A stretch of DNA of 64,000 nt, taken from assembly GCF_947495675.1 (NCBI RefSeq), contig NZ_CANLZX010000001.1, positions 186,001-250,000 of the forward strand. Reading direction: 5' to 3'. The stretch is from an uncultured Algibacter sp. (GTDB lineage: Bacteria > Bacteroidota > Bacteroidia > Flavobacteriales > Flavobacteriaceae). The position numbers and the translations under genes were made by a program. This document shows, piece after piece, positions 43,145 to 52,563 of this stretch (position 1 is its first letter; every line of letters begins with the position of its first letter). The notes under the pieces were generated by a model. The model ran no database searches and was not told the DNA's origin. It worked only from the letters and a program-made list of their open reading frames with translations.

Positions 43145-44029
43145 TTATTTTACTGTTCGGAAGTTGTATGTTCTTGACCATTTTGTGTTATCACCAGGTT
43201 TAATAAAAATATCACAAAACAACTCAGGACTAATTACGTGTTTAGAGCCCCAAATATTTATTTTATTAGTTTTAAAACTACCAATTTCACTAATAGAAAT
43301 ATTGTTTTTTAAGTTTGTTAATTCCCAATTAGAATTAACCGAAATGTTACCAGACAGGTTGCTAAAAAAAAAGGGTGTGTTTGGTGTGCTATTAAATTTA
43401 ATTTGATTTTTTCTTATTTCAACCTTTTGTTCTGGATTTACAGTTTCAGTAAAAGAATTTGGCTTTAATTCAAAAGGAAATTTTAAAATATAGTTACGTC
43501 CTATTAAATCTTTATTTATTGACGTAAAGTTATGGCTGTATTCATTAGTGATAATATTTTTTTTGCCTGTATTATGCAAGTGATATGTAATACTAAAATT
43601 ATTTTTATGTAACTGAATCTCTTTTTTTAAAATATAGGAATAGCCATTTACAGAATCAGATTTACAAGTTATAATAACACTGTTTTCTTTAACAGAAATT
43701 TTAAAATTGGCAGGTTTAATTTTATATTTATTGCTAAATAAGTAAGAGCTATCTTCTTTTTTTAATAAACCTACACCTATTTTATGAAACCAATCGCCTA
43801 TTTCTGTTTCATTAAATCCCAGCGCGTTATCAATCCCAAATTCATTATAGAAACCTTTTCCTAAAACATGCTCATTTATGTAATCTTGACTTTCAATACT
43901 TGTAACTAAAATATTTTTAAATTTAACCGTGGTAATTTTTCCAGTCCAGTCAAATCTTGAAAAATTATAGTTTTCATTAGGAAAATCTATGTGAATTTCA
44001 AGATTTTCATTTTTAAGTATCTGTGGCAA
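43145..44029 (-). CDS. Hypothetical protein with mutarotase-like beta-rich pattern
   Basis: 294 aa beginning at TTG (44029); no ATG or GTG lies upstream in frame before the stop at 44063-44065. The protein is beta-rich throughout. Segments such as SRFDWTGKITTVKF, EFGIDNALGFNETEIGDWF and TNEYSHNFTSIN recall galactose mutarotase-like carbohydrate-binding proteins. I cannot point to a full catalytic His/Glu set, so this is a fold-level guess. It follows nadD by 41 nt on the same strand, so it may be the end of a nadD-gmk-yicC transcript. Confidence 0.6.
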   Translation of the reverse strand: MPQILKNENLEIHIDFPNENYNFSRFDWTGKITTVKFKNILVTSIESQDYINEHVLGKGFYNEFGIDNALGFNETEIGDWFHKIGVGLLKKEDSSYLFSNKYKIKPANFKISVKENSVIITCKSDSVNGYSYILKKEIQLHKNNFSITYHLHNTGKKNIITNEYSHNFTSINKDLIGRNYILKFPFELKPNSFTETVNPEQKVEIRKNQIKFNSTPNTPFFFSNLSGNISVNSNWELTNLKNNISISEIGSFKTNKINIWGSKHVISPELFCDIFIKPGDNTKWSRTYNFRTVK

Positions 44030-44070
44030 AACTTTAGTAGATTTTAAAAGATGGCAGTTCTTTTAACTAA

Positions 44071-44649
44071 TTATTTATAAAAATTCATTTCATCTAAATA
44101 TTCCCAAACATTTTTAGGTAACATTGGTTTAACATTTTTTCCTGCTTTTATAGCTTTGCGAATAAATGTAGAAGAGAGTTGCATGATAGGTGCATCAATA
44201 TGATGAATTTTTTTATGTCCATCAAATTGGGTTTCAACTTTATTTTCTGAAATTCTAGGGTAAACGTATATATGATGATTTTCAAGAATAATATTATAGT
44301 TTTTCCATTTATGAAACCCCTTTAAATTATCTTCTCCCATAATTAATGCAAACTCATTATCAGGATATTTTTCTTGTAAATAAGTAAGTGTGTTTATTGT
44401 GTAATTAGGTTGAAGTAAATTAAATTCTATATCGCTAGCTTTTAATTTAGGATAGTCTTTTGTGGCCTGATAAACCATTTCTAAGCGCTGGTAATTGTCA
44501 AGTAAACTGCTTTTCTTTTTAAAGGGATTATGCGGTGTAACAACAAACCAAATTTGATCTAAATCACTATATTCTGCCATATAGTTTGCAATAACCAAAT
44601 GCCCAATGTGTATGGGATTAAAAGAACCAAAATATAAACCGATTTTCAT
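44071..44649 (-). CDS. nadD: Nicotinate-nucleotide adenylyltransferase
   Basis: 192 aa. It transfers AMP to nicotinate mononucleotide in NAD synthesis. The nucleotidyltransferase motif HxGH is in GSFNPIHIGHL (H14, H17), and the C-terminal ISSTFIR-like motif is LSSTFIRKAIK. Cytoplasmic, normal length. It lies 3 nt after gmk in a minus-strand operon. Confidence 0.95.
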   Translation of the reverse strand: MKIGLYFGSFNPIHIGHLVIANYMAEYSDLDQIWFVVTPHNPFKKKSSLLDNYQRLEMVYQATKDYPKLKASDIEFNLLQPNYTINTLTYLQEKYPDNEFALIMGEDNLKGFHKWKNYNIILENHHIYVYPRISENKVETQFDGHKKIHHIDAPIMQLSSTFIRKAIKAGKNVKPMLPKNVWEYLDEMNFYK

Positions 44650-44652
44650 TTT

Positions 44653-45240
44653 TTAAGAATTTATGAAATCATCAACCTTTTTTTCTGCTTCAATAAGTGC
44701 TTTATTCAAATCATCATTAACAATTATCGTGTCAAATAAAGGAGCTGTAGCTAATTCTGCAGATGCTTTAGCAACCCGCATGCTTATTTTGTCTTTACTT
44801 TCTGTTTTACGCTTTTTTAAGCGAATTTTTAATTCGTCTATACTAGGCGGTTTTACAAAAATAGCTAGTGTTTCTTCAGGGAATTTTCTTTTTATTCTTA
44901 AACCACCAGATACATCAATATCAAAAATAACGTTTTTGCCTTTTGCCCAAATACGTTCTACCTCAGTTTTTAAAGTACCGTAGAAGTTGTCGCGATAAAC
45001 TTCTTCCCACTCTAAAAATTCATCATTTTTAATTTTGGTTTTAAATTCTTTTGCAGACAAAAAATAATAGTCTTTGCCATGTACTTCTTCACCTCTTTTA
45101 GCTCTAGAAGTTGCCGAAATGGAAAACTCTAAATTTAATTCTTCCTTTTTCAACAAATGTCTAACAATGGTTGTTTTTCCAGAACCAGATGGTGCTGAAA
45201 ACACAATGAGCTTACCTTGTTTTTTGTTTTCTTTAGTCAA
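44653..45240 (-). CDS. gmk: Guanylate kinase
   Basis: 195 aa. It phosphorylates GMP to GDP. The P-loop is SAPSGSGKTT (15-24). The GMP-binding segment is present (SRAKRGEEVHGKDYYFLSAK, about 45-64), followed by the lid (about 130-150) with KKRKTESKD. Normal length. It is the middle gene of a yicC-gmk-nadD operon, a gene order common in Bacteroidetes. Confidence 0.96.
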   Translation of the reverse strand: MTKENKKQGKLIVFSAPSGSGKTTIVRHLLKKEELNLEFSISATSRAKRGEEVHGKDYYFLSAKEFKTKIKNDEFLEWEEVYRDNFYGTLKTEVERIWAKGKNVIFDIDVSGGLRIKRKFPEETLAIFVKPPSIDELKIRLKKRKTESKDKISMRVAKASAELATAPLFDTIIVNDDLNKALIEAEKKVDDFINS

Positions 45241-45257
45241 TAGTTTTATTTTTTTAA

Positions 45258-46115
45258 TTAAAGTACATTCAATAATTGTTCCTTAATTTTTTCTAACTCA
45301 TCTTTCATTTGTACTACCAATTGTTGCATCGGGGCATAATTACTTTTAGAACCTATGGTATTAATTTCTCTACCCATTTCTTGACTAATAAACCCTAGTT
45401 TTTTACCATTTGAGTCTTTGGAGTTTATGGATTCTGTAAAATAATTTAAATGATTTTTTAAGCGTACCTTTTCTTCAGTTATATCAAACTTCTCAATATA
45501 ATAAACAAGCTCTTGCTCAAACCTATTTTCATCATATTTCTCTTTTAGTTCTTGAACACCTTTTAGTAATCTTTCACGAACACCTTCAACACGTTCAGGA
45601 TCCATTGTAATAACTTGGTCTAGTAAATTATCTATTGTAGAAATACGATTATTAAAATCGATTTCAAGAACTTTACCTTCATTTAATCTATGATTATTTA
45701 GGTCTAATATGGCATTATGTATTTCTGCTTCTATATCTTGCCATTCGTTTTCATCAATTTCTTCTCGTACCGTATTTAATGCATCAGGGAAACGAACAGC
45801 CATTTTAAGTAAATCCATATCATCTCCATCAACAACTTGTCTTAATTGCTCTATATATTGCTTAACTACTGGCGTGTTTATTTGAGTAGAAGTATCTTCG
45901 GCAGTAGCTTCTAGATAAATAGAAAAATCTACTTTTCCACGCACCAATTTATCAGCCAGTACTTTTCTTATAGCTAATTCTTTTTCTCTGTAAATAGAAG
46001 GCATTCTGGCATTTAAATCTAAATTTTTACTATTTAAAGATTTAAGCTCAATGGTTATTTTTTTTGTTGGTAATAGTAAAACAGATTTACCATAACCTGT
46101 CATTGAATATATCAT
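45258..46115 (-). CDS. yicC: YicC family endoribonuclease
   Basis: 285 aa. It opens with MIYSMTGYGKS and has ELKSLNSKNLDLNARMP at about 25-41, both signature segments. The C-terminal DUF1732-like part contains GKKLGFISQEMGREINTIGSK near 238. YicC proteins are endoribonucleases involved in small-RNA turnover. First gene of the operon with gmk and nadD. Confidence 0.92.
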   Translation of the reverse strand: MIYSMTGYGKSVLLLPTKKITIELKSLNSKNLDLNARMPSIYREKELAIRKVLADKLVRGKVDFSIYLEATAEDTSTQINTPVVKQYIEQLRQVVDGDDMDLLKMAVRFPDALNTVREEIDENEWQDIEAEIHNAILDLNNHRLNEGKVLEIDFNNRISTIDNLLDQVITMDPERVEGVRERLLKGVQELKEKYDENRFEQELVYYIEKFDITEEKVRLKNHLNYFTESINSKDSNGKKLGFISQEMGREINTIGSKSNYAPMQQLVVQMKDELEKIKEQLLNVL

Positions 46116-46137
46116 AAATGCGTGTATTTAAGTTGTG

Positions 46138-46145
46138 CAAAGGTA
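46138..46145 (-). promoter_or_regulatory. TAnnTTTG -7 box upstream of yicC
   Basis: The minus strand reads TACCTTTG, 22 nt before the yicC ATG. Confidence 0.4.
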
Positions 46146-46223
46146 ATTAAAACCCAAAGATAGAAAAGGTTATAAGTTATGTTTTAATAAACACGACAAT
46201 ATAATATATTGAGTAAAAAAAAT

Positions 46224-46253
46224 AAAGGCTTTAACTAATTAGTTAAAGCCTTT
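46224..46253 (-). terminator. Terminator of the tRNA-Leu gene
   Basis: 30-nt perfect palindrome AAAGGCTTTAACTAA / TTAGTTAAAGCCTTT, followed on the minus strand by ATTTTTTTT. It starts 3 nt after the tRNA 3' end. Confidence 0.85.
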
Positions 46254-46255
46254 AG

Positions 46256-46335
46256 TACTCAAGGCGGGAATCGAACCCGCACTCCGAAGAATCGGATTTT
46301 GAATCCGACGTGTCTACCAATTCCACCACTTGAGC
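46256..46335 (-). tRNA. tRNA-Leu (anticodon CAA)
   Basis: 80-nt class II tRNA on the minus strand. The acceptor stem is GCTCAAG / CTTGAGT (one G-T end pair) with discriminator A and no encoded CCA. The D arm contains GGTAGACA, the anticodon stem TCGGA / TCCGA holds the loop TTCAAAA (anticodon CAA), the variable arm is about 11 nt, and the T arm is GCGGGTTCGAATCCCGC. It reads UUG codons. Confidence 0.95.
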
Positions 46336-46420
46336 AAGTTTGGACTGCAAAAATATATATTTTTTCGATATCTAGCATAAAAATAGCATGCAATATACTT
46401 TTTAGGTAAAAATAAATGTC

Positions 46421-46428
46421 TAAATTTG
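46421..46428 (+). promoter_or_regulatory. TAnnTTTG -7 box of prs
   Basis: TAAATTTG lies 51 nt before the prs ATG and reads away from the tRNA gene. Confidence 0.42.
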
Positions 46429-46479
46429 CACCTTGTTAAAAAAATAGTGTTTAAATACTATAATAACAACTAGTTAATC

Positions 46480-47421
46480 ATGGCCGTTGTAAATACTGAA
46501 GCAAAAATTTTTGCATGTACTCAAAGTAAAGTTTTAGGTGAAAAAATAGCCAAAGCTTTTGGTACAGAATTAGGAAATGTTATCACTTCAACTTATAGTG
46601 ATGGTGAGTTTCAGCCTTCTTATGAAGAATCTATACGTGGTACTAGAATTTTTATAATAGGATCAACAAATCCAAAGCCAAGAAATTTAATGGAAATGTT
46701 GTTGATGATTGATGCAGCAAAACGAGCTTCAGCAAGACACATCACAGCAGTTATGCCTTATTTTGGTTGGGCAAGGCAAGACAGAAAAGATAAACCAAGA
46801 GTGCCAATCGCGGCAAAATTGGTTGCCAAAATGTTAGAGGCTGCTGGTGCTACTAGAATTATTACAATGGATTTGCATGCAGATCAAATACAAGGATTTT
46901 TTGAAAAACCTGTAGATCATTTATATGCATCTATTATATTTTTACCTTATTTAAAAAGTCTTAATTTACCAAACCTTACTATTGCTTCACCAGATATGGG
47001 TGGTTCTAAAAGAGCTTATGCTTATTCAAAAGCTTTAGAAAGTGATGTTGTAATTTGTTATAAGCAGCGAGCAAAAGCAAATGTAATTTCACACATGGAA
47101 TTAATTGGAGATGTAACAGGTAAAAACGTGGTATTGGTTGATGATATGGTTGATACAGCAGGGACATTAACAAAAGCAGCAGACTTAATGATGGAAAGAG
47201 GCGCTTTAAGTGTAAGAGCCATTTGTACACATCCTATTTTATCTGGTGATGCTTATGAAAAACTAGAAAAATCTAAGCTTGAGGAATTAATTGTAACAGA
47301 TTCAATTCCATTAACGCAAAAAAGTGATAAAATTAGAGTTTTGGGTTGTGCAGAGTTATTTGCAGAGGTTATGAATAAAGTTCATAATAACAAATCAATA
47401 AGTTCAAAATTTGTCATGTAA
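46480..47421 (+). CDS. prs: Ribose-phosphate pyrophosphokinase
   Basis: 313 aa cytoplasmic enzyme making PRPP from ribose 5-phosphate and ATP. The ATP-binding region includes YFGWARQDRKDKPR (94-107), the catalytic flexible loop follows, and the PRPP-binding loop is VVLVDDMVDTAGT (217-229). Its length is normal. It is followed by rplY after 55 nt, a common arrangement (prs-rplY-pth). Confidence 0.97.
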   Translation: MAVVNTEAKIFACTQSKVLGEKIAKAFGTELGNVITSTYSDGEFQPSYEESIRGTRIFIIGSTNPKPRNLMEMLLMIDAAKRASARHITAVMPYFGWARQDRKDKPRVPIAAKLVAKMLEAAGATRIITMDLHADQIQGFFEKPVDHLYASIIFLPYLKSLNLPNLTIASPDMGGSKRAYAYSKALESDVVICYKQRAKANVISHMELIGDVTGKNVVLVDDMVDTAGTLTKAADLMMERGALSVRAICTHPILSGDAYEKLEKSKLEELIVTDSIPLTQKSDKIRVLGCAELFAEVMNKVHNNKSISSKFVM

Positions 47422-47476
47422 CTTTTTTAGCGAAAGCTTAAAAAAAAAGAATATTAATTAAATTATATAAATAGAA

Positions 47477-48109
47477 ATGAAATCAATTACAATCAACGGA
47501 TCTCAAAGAGAAAGCGTGGGCAAAAAAGCAACAAAAGCCTTACGTAATGCTGGTCAGGTTCCTTGCGTATTATACGGAGGAGATAAACCAGTGCATTTCT
47601 CTGCACCAGAATTAGCTTTCTCTAAACTTGTATACACGCCTAATGCGCATACAGTTGTGATTAATTTAGAAAGTGGTGAAGTGCTTAATGCAGTACTACA
47701 AGATATTCAATTTCACCCAGTAACAGACAGAATTCTACACGTAGATTTTTATCAGTTATTTGATGATAAAGAAATAGCTTTAGATATACCTGTTCAACTT
47801 GTTGGAAACTCTAAAGGTGTTAAAAATGGTGGTGTTTTAAGAAGAAATAACAGAAAACTTCGTGTAAAAGCATTACCAGCAAACTTACCAGATTTTATAG
47901 AGATAGATATTACGCCTCTTAAAATTGGTGATAAAGTAGCTGTTGGTGAATTACCAACTAATAACTACACATTTTTACACACAGATAATATTGTTGTGTG
48001 TCAAATTAAAACTTCTAGAACAGCAGTTGCTGATGATGAAGAAGAAGAAGAAGGAGCAGCAGCAGAAGGAGCAGAAGCGCCAGCAGCAGAAGAAGCAGCT
48101 CAAGAATAG
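47477..48109 (+). CDS. rplY: 50S ribosomal protein L25 (CTC family)
   Basis: 210 aa. The N-terminal L25 domain (about 1-90; [20 protein letters not shown]) binds 5S rRNA, and a C-terminal TL5/CTC beta domain follows (about 95-185). The tail is Glu/Ala-rich and disordered (from about 188), which is usual in Bacteroidetes. It is followed by a terminator-like hairpin. Confidence 0.95.
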   Translation: MKSITINGSQRESVGKKATKALRNAGQVPCVLYGGDKPVHFSAPELAFSKLVYTPNAHTVVINLESGEVLNAVLQDIQFHPVTDRILHVDFYQLFDDKEIALDIPVQLVGNSKGVKNGGVLRRNNRKLRVKALPANLPDFIEIDITPLKIGDKVAVGELPTNNYTFLHTDNIVVCQIKTSRTAVADDEEEEEGAAAEGAEAPAAEEAAQE

Positions 48110-48131
48110 AAATTATTCTCAATCAAATATT

Positions 48132-48166
48132 AAAAAGCATTCTGATTTATTCAGGATGCTTTTTTA
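48132..48166 (+). terminator. Terminator after rplY
   Basis: AAAAAGCAT-CTGA / TCAG-ATGCTTTTT hairpin with a TTTAT loop and T-rich tail, ending 23 nt before the earliest pth start. Confidence 0.75.
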
Positions 48167-48188
48167 TTTTTACAAAAAAGAAACTTTT

Positions 48189-48824
48189 ATGTGGCGTTTT
48201 TTAATCAATTTATTTAAAAGTGAAAAAACAAGATTACATATAGAAGAAAAAAATCCTATGAAGAAATATTTAATAGTTGGTTTAGGAAATATAGGCGAAA
48301 AATATGAAAATACTCGTCATAATATTGGTTTTAAAGTATTAGATTATTTTGCAAAAAAAGAAGATATAACTTTTACTACCGATAAACTTGGAGATGTAGC
48401 AGCATATAAGCTAAAAGGAAGAACTTTTATTTTTCTAAAACCAAGTACTTATATGAATTTAAGCGGAAAAGCAGTTCAATATTGGTTAACAAAAGAGAAA
48501 ATTCCTATTGAAAATCTATTAGTTATAACAGATGATTTAAACTTACCATTTGGAAGTATTAGGCTAAAAACTAAAGGAAGCGATGGCGGGCATAATGGAT
48601 TAAAAGATATTCAAGACAAACTAAATACTACAAAATATAACCGTTTTAGATTTGGTATAAGTGATGCTTTTAGTAAGGGAAGGCAAGTTGATTATGTGTT
48701 AGGAGAATGGACAGATGAAGAAAATAGTAAACTTATTGAACGTTTAGAGAAATCAATAGAATTAATTAAGTCTTTTGGCTTAGCAGGTATAAATAATACC
48801 ATGAATACATTTAATGGAAAATAG
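48189..48824 (+). CDS. pth: Peptidyl-tRNA hydrolase
   Basis: Releases peptide from peptidyl-tRNA. The core begins KKYLIVGLGNIGEKYENTRH with the catalytic His in NTRHNIGF, and continues with FLKPSTYMNLSG, DDLNLPFGSIRLK and GHNGLKDIQ. Two starts are possible. The ATG at 48189 gives 211 aa with a 23-residue basic extension (MWRFLINLFKSEK); the ATG at 48258 gives a standard 188 aa. I chose the longer form because the extension looks like real protein and similar ones seem common in flavobacteria, but the core start is equally defensible. Confidence 0.93.
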   Translation: MWRFLINLFKSEKTRLHIEEKNPMKKYLIVGLGNIGEKYENTRHNIGFKVLDYFAKKEDITFTTDKLGDVAAYKLKGRTFIFLKPSTYMNLSGKAVQYWLTKEKIPIENLLVITDDLNLPFGSIRLKTKGSDGGHNGLKDIQDKLNTTKYNRFRFGISDAFSKGRQVDYVLGEWTDEENSKLIERLEKSIELIKSFGLAGINNTMNTFNGK

Positions 48825-48855
48825 AAAAGGAAGGCATTAAGCCTCCTTTTCTATT
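48821..48855. terminator. Hairpin between pth and the metalloprotease gene
   Basis: ATAGAAAAGGAAGGC / GCCTCCTTTTCTAT with a short loop. It spans the pth stop codon (48822-48824) and reaches the stop of the convergent gene (48854). Confidence 0.75.
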
Positions 48856-51800
48856 ATTTTATAATTATTTTTTTGGTAGATTGACGCAAACCATCACTAA
48901 CATTTAAAATATACATTCCAGAATTTAAGGATGTTAGTTGTAGTTTTTCTTTAAAATCGCCAGTATCCTTGTAGCTGTTTTTATAAATTATTCTACCTCT
49001 TAAATCAAATAATTGGATATCTAATTTACCAGTTGTTGTTGTGTTTAATTTAATTGTAAATTCACCTTTATTTGGATTAGGATAAACCACGAAATTCTCA
49101 AAACCAAATTCCTCAACAGATAATGTTGGCATTATGTTAAGTTTATAATCTTCAACCTCCCCATCAAAGGCATTTTCACATGGCCCAGGTAAACCATCAT
49201 CTTTGTATTTGGTAGACACACGCATTATTACTGCGCCTAAAACAGCATCATTTGGTATAGTAATTTCCAATGGTGAATTTGCTGTTTCGCCATCTGCGAC
49301 ATTAAATGCATCTCCTAAATCATATTCTTCACTTGCCTCAAATTCGCAATTTTGATTCCAATCTATCCATACCCTTGTATTGGTAGTATAGGCTCCATCA
49401 AGTGGATCAGTATTTACTCGAACCGTTAAATTATATGGGCTATTTCTATTAACATCTGATGCAACTAATGTATAATCACTATAACCAGATGGCTTATCTG
49501 AAGATTGATTTATAGTATTGAATTCTACTAAAGTAGTACTGGTATTATAATCGGTATTAGCTATTGAAGTGCAAACACTATTAAAAAAACTAAGACTAAC
49601 CGTTTTATCTTTGGTTTTTGGTGTTGTAGATGTCCCTCTAATTGTAAAGTTGTAATCTCCTTGGGTTACTCCATCTAAATTATTAATGGTCATTGTTACA
49701 TTACCAGAATTATTTCTATTTGTTGGAGAAAAGCTTACAGTACTACTTCCAGGTAATCCTAAAGCACTAAATGTTGTGTTATCTGTAAATCCATTAACTG
49801 CTGTGTAATCAAAATTATATACAACCGTTGTTTCGTTACAATTAATAGGTGTTAAAACTTCATTACTTATGAAAAAATCAGGTTCTGTTGAAATAGAAAA
49901 ATTAAAATCTGATACATCATAAAAAATATTATCGGCAGCTTCAATTAATAGTCTAGCGTTAGTCGTGTCTGCCATAGCAGGGACAGTATAAGTATAAGAA
50001 CCATCATTAGGAGTATTTGAAACAATTGTAGTGAAATTTATTCCGCCATCTGTTGATAATTTGATGTTTACATTTTGGCAATTAATAGTTCCAACATCAG
50101 CAGACTGGCCTACAACCCATTCTATATTTTGTGTAGAACCTTGGGCCCATGAAATAGGATTTATAACAGAAAATGGGTCTGTACTATTAACAGTAATATC
50201 CATAAAGTCAACATCTGTTTGTCCGCCTCCATTTGCTCCCATAACATCGTTATCTCTAACTGTTAGAGCAAAAGTCATGGTGCGATTAACAGCAGGTAAT
50301 TTTTCCCAAGTTGTAGAACCACCAGCGGCAACATAATCAGTAAATAACGGGATGTTTCTAACAGGATTTGTAGTGCCCTCAAAAGAACGTACTAACGGCC
50401 CCGTTGCGTTAGTCTCTTGAGGCATTCCTGCAGGACCAAGGTCATATTGTTCCCAAGTGTATGTATGTCCAGTTATTCCATCAGGATCAGTCGAGGCTCC
50501 AACAAGTTTGTATGCAGTAGAAATTGGAATAGTATAATCAGGGCCTGCATTAGCAGTAGGAGGAGCATTAGTTAATGTAGTTTCTGCACCACAAGTACTT
50601 AAACCTGTAGTGATATTATCCCAAATCATTTGGATACTCTTTTGATGAAAATAAGCGTCGCCACTAGATTGAATATTTTGTGGAGCACAAATACCTGCAT
50701 AAGCCATTATGGTACTTCCGCTACCAGGCTCATAAGCATTATTAGCAGTTCTATTGCCTCCTGCACAATTTCCTGCATCTCCATTAAACGTATGAGGTGC
50801 GCCAAATTGATGACCCATTTCATGGGCTACGTAATCAATATCATAAGCATCTCCAACAGGAGAAGAAGATCCAGTAATTCCCATGGCTTTTCTAGAAGCA
50901 ACACAAGGTGAATTTAATGATGCTAAACCACCACCACCAGTACTAAATGTATGACCTATATCGTAACTAAAAGGTGTTGCTATTGCAGCTGCATCAATTT
51001 CAGTTTGACTTTCATTTATTAATACTTCTGCGTTATTATTAGTAAAGTTGTCTGTAGTAATAAAAATGATATTTGTATTGTCAACTAAAGTCATTTTAAT
51101 AGCTAGATCTCTTTGAAAAATAGCATTTACACGATTCATGGTAATAACCATTGCTGCTAATACAGCTGCTTTTTTATCAGCCTCAGAATCTATAAGGGTT
51201 AAGCCTGCTGCTTGCCAATGAAATTGTGAATACTCAATAGTAGATGCTAATGCTAAATTAAATGTTCTTAGCTTACTGTCGTTAGGGTTAATTTGAGATT
51301 TTGAACTTTTACTTGTTTCTTTAGCAACAGTTATATCATCTGGAACAAAGCATTGAAATTCTTTTTTTAGAGCAGGAAGGTCTCCCTTGTTATAAATAAT
51401 ATAGTTGTTGTTTTCTGAATAAGGATCAATAAATTGAGTACCATTTTTTGAAGACAAAGTCATGGCATGTAATCCTTGAGGTGTCACACTAAAACTAATT
51501 GTTGACGTTGGGTTATTAATATTTTGACCAATATATGTACGTATTTCTGGGTGTTTTTCTTGAAAACTTGATTCTAATATAGAAGCTTCTTTTACCTTGT
51601 AATCATCAAAACCACCTTCACTATTTGGAAATTGGATAATTTGGCTTGATATATCTTTACTACTGGTAGTTTTTGAAAACCAACTTAAACTGTTTTTTAA
51701 TTCTTTTACATTTAATTTGAAGTAAACCGATTTTGAAGGTTCGGTTTTTCTTAACATTTTTTTTCCAATAGTCGCTTCTTTGTTAGAAACCTTGGTCCAA

Positions 51801-51889
51801 ATGCTTTCTTTTTTTTGTGCTGAAATAGATGTAATTAAGCATAAAAATAGTAGTAGGAATATGTGCTTTTTTATTTTAAAACTTGTCAT
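48854..51889 (-). CDS. Secreted zinc metalloprotease (reprolysin-like) with T9SS type A sorting domain
   Basis: 1011 aa. A signal peptide (IFLLLFLCLITSISAQ) and a propeptide-like region (about 25-200) precede the catalytic domain. The zinc motif HEMGHQFGAPH gives H356, E357, H360 and H366, the long metzincin form. After it come beta-sandwich repeats (about 445-690), a GEVED domain (about 800-925; TRVWIDWNQNCEFEASEEYD), and a T9SS type A domain (YPNPNKGEFTIKL to STKKIIIK). The mature enzyme is expected on the cell surface or in the medium and to digest proteins. It is transcribed from its own promoter toward pth. Confidence 0.93.
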   Translation of the reverse strand: MTSFKIKKHIFLLLFLCLITSISAQKKESIWTKVSNKEATIGKKMLRKTEPSKSVYFKLNVKELKNSLSWFSKTTSSKDISSQIIQFPNSEGGFDDYKVKEASILESSFQEKHPEIRTYIGQNINNPTSTISFSVTPQGLHAMTLSSKNGTQFIDPYSENNNYIIYNKGDLPALKKEFQCFVPDDITVAKETSKSSKSQINPNDSKLRTFNLALASTIEYSQFHWQAAGLTLIDSEADKKAAVLAAMVITMNRVNAIFQRDLAIKMTLVDNTNIIFITTDNFTNNNAEVLINESQTEIDAAAIATPFSYDIGHTFSTGGGGLASLNSPCVASRKAMGITGSSSPVGDAYDIDYVAHEMGHQFGAPHTFNGDAGNCAGGNRTANNAYEPGSGSTIMAYAGICAPQNIQSSGDAYFHQKSIQMIWDNITTGLSTCGAETTLTNAPPTANAGPDYTIPISTAYKLVGASTDPDGITGHTYTWEQYDLGPAGMPQETNATGPLVRSFEGTTNPVRNIPLFTDYVAAGGSTTWEKLPAVNRTMTFALTVRDNDVMGANGGGQTDVDFMDITVNSTDPFSVINPISWAQGSTQNIEWVVGQSADVGTINCQNVNIKLSTDGGINFTTIVSNTPNDGSYTYTVPAMADTTNARLLIEAADNIFYDVSDFNFSISTEPDFFISNEVLTPINCNETTVVYNFDYTAVNGFTDNTTFSALGLPGSSTVSFSPTNRNNSGNVTMTINNLDGVTQGDYNFTIRGTSTTPKTKDKTVSLSFFNSVCTSIANTDYNTSTTLVEFNTINQSSDKPSGYSDYTLVASDVNRNSPYNLTVRVNTDPLDGAYTTNTRVWIDWNQNCEFEASEEYDLGDAFNVADGETANSPLEITIPNDAVLGAVIMRVSTKYKDDGLPGPCENAFDGEVEDYKLNIMPTLSVEEFGFENFVVYPNPNKGEFTIKLNTTTTGKLDIQLFDLRGRIIYKNSYKDTGDFKEKLQLTSLNSGMYILNVSDGLRQSTKKIIIK

Positions 51890-51976
51890 ACCAATAAATA
51901 TTTGATTTTAAGGCCCGCTAAAAATAGGTCGTTAAAGTATCAATTGCAAAAATTAAGCCGTCATTTTAAAATAATA

Positions 51977-51984
51977 TATATTTG
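51977..51984 (+). promoter_or_regulatory. TAnnTTTG box 3 nt before the 51988 ATG
   Basis: TATATTTG is an exact -7 consensus and is followed by CTT and the start codon, so the message would be leaderless or nearly so. Confidence 0.42.
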
Positions 51985-51987
51985 CTT

Positions 51988-52506
51988 ATGAGGTATTTGT
52001 ATGTGTTTTTTTTAATGGTTTGTTTAATTTCTTGTAAAGCTAAAGTTAAAACTTTATCAAAATCAATAGAGGAAGTTAACACAAAAACATGTCCAGAAGA
52101 TGGTACATGTTCATATAGTTTTTTAAAAAATAAAACCCTTTTAATTAAAACAGATAATCTTGGTAGTGATTATCCAGAAGTAATAAATGGTAATGGTTCT
52201 GTTTTAAAGTTTGAATATAAAAAACATGGAAATAGCGATTTTCAAGATAGCGGATATAGAGAAGAAGTTTTTATTGCATTAGATAGTAATAACCTTGAAT
52301 TCTTAACAACAGATTTAACTAATAAAAATCTCTTTTTTGCTAGGTGGTGTTATTGCAGAGGGCAAACAGGGTATTATAAAATTAATAAAGGTGAATTATC
52401 AATAAGTAAAATAGATAATGTTAATTATAAACTTCATTTAAGTTTTAAGATTGATGAGGTTCCACAAATTATAAACGAAATAAATCATATTTTTAACTTA
52501 GATTAA
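51988..52506 (+). CDS. Putative lipoprotein, unknown function
   Basis: 172 aa from the ATG at 51988; a TTG two codons earlier is less likely. MRYLYVFFLMVCLISC carries a lipobox with C16. The mature part has paired cysteines (TCPEDGTCSYSF, WCYCRG) and alternating beta strands. I do not recognise a family. It is divergent from the metalloprotease and lies 57 nt before ribF. Confidence 0.7.
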   Translation: MRYLYVFFLMVCLISCKAKVKTLSKSIEEVNTKTCPEDGTCSYSFLKNKTLLIKTDNLGSDYPEVINGNGSVLKFEYKKHGNSDFQDSGYREEVFIALDSNNLEFLTTDLTNKNLFFARWCYCRGQTGYYKINKGELSISKIDNVNYKLHLSFKIDEVPQIINEINHIFNLD

Positions 52507-52563
52507 GTATTTAAGATTTGTTTTAAGCTACTTTATAAGTAGTTTTGTTTAAAATAAAAAAGC

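Noticed and set aside
44573..44660. Possible frameshift at the nadD-gmk junction
   Set aside because: Both proteins have normal ends; the 3-nt gap is ordinary operon spacing.
46224..46335. tRNA-Leu as an attachment site of an integrated element
   Set aside because: No integrase, no direct repeat of the tRNA 3' end and no foreign gene content nearby; the neighbours are housekeeping genes.
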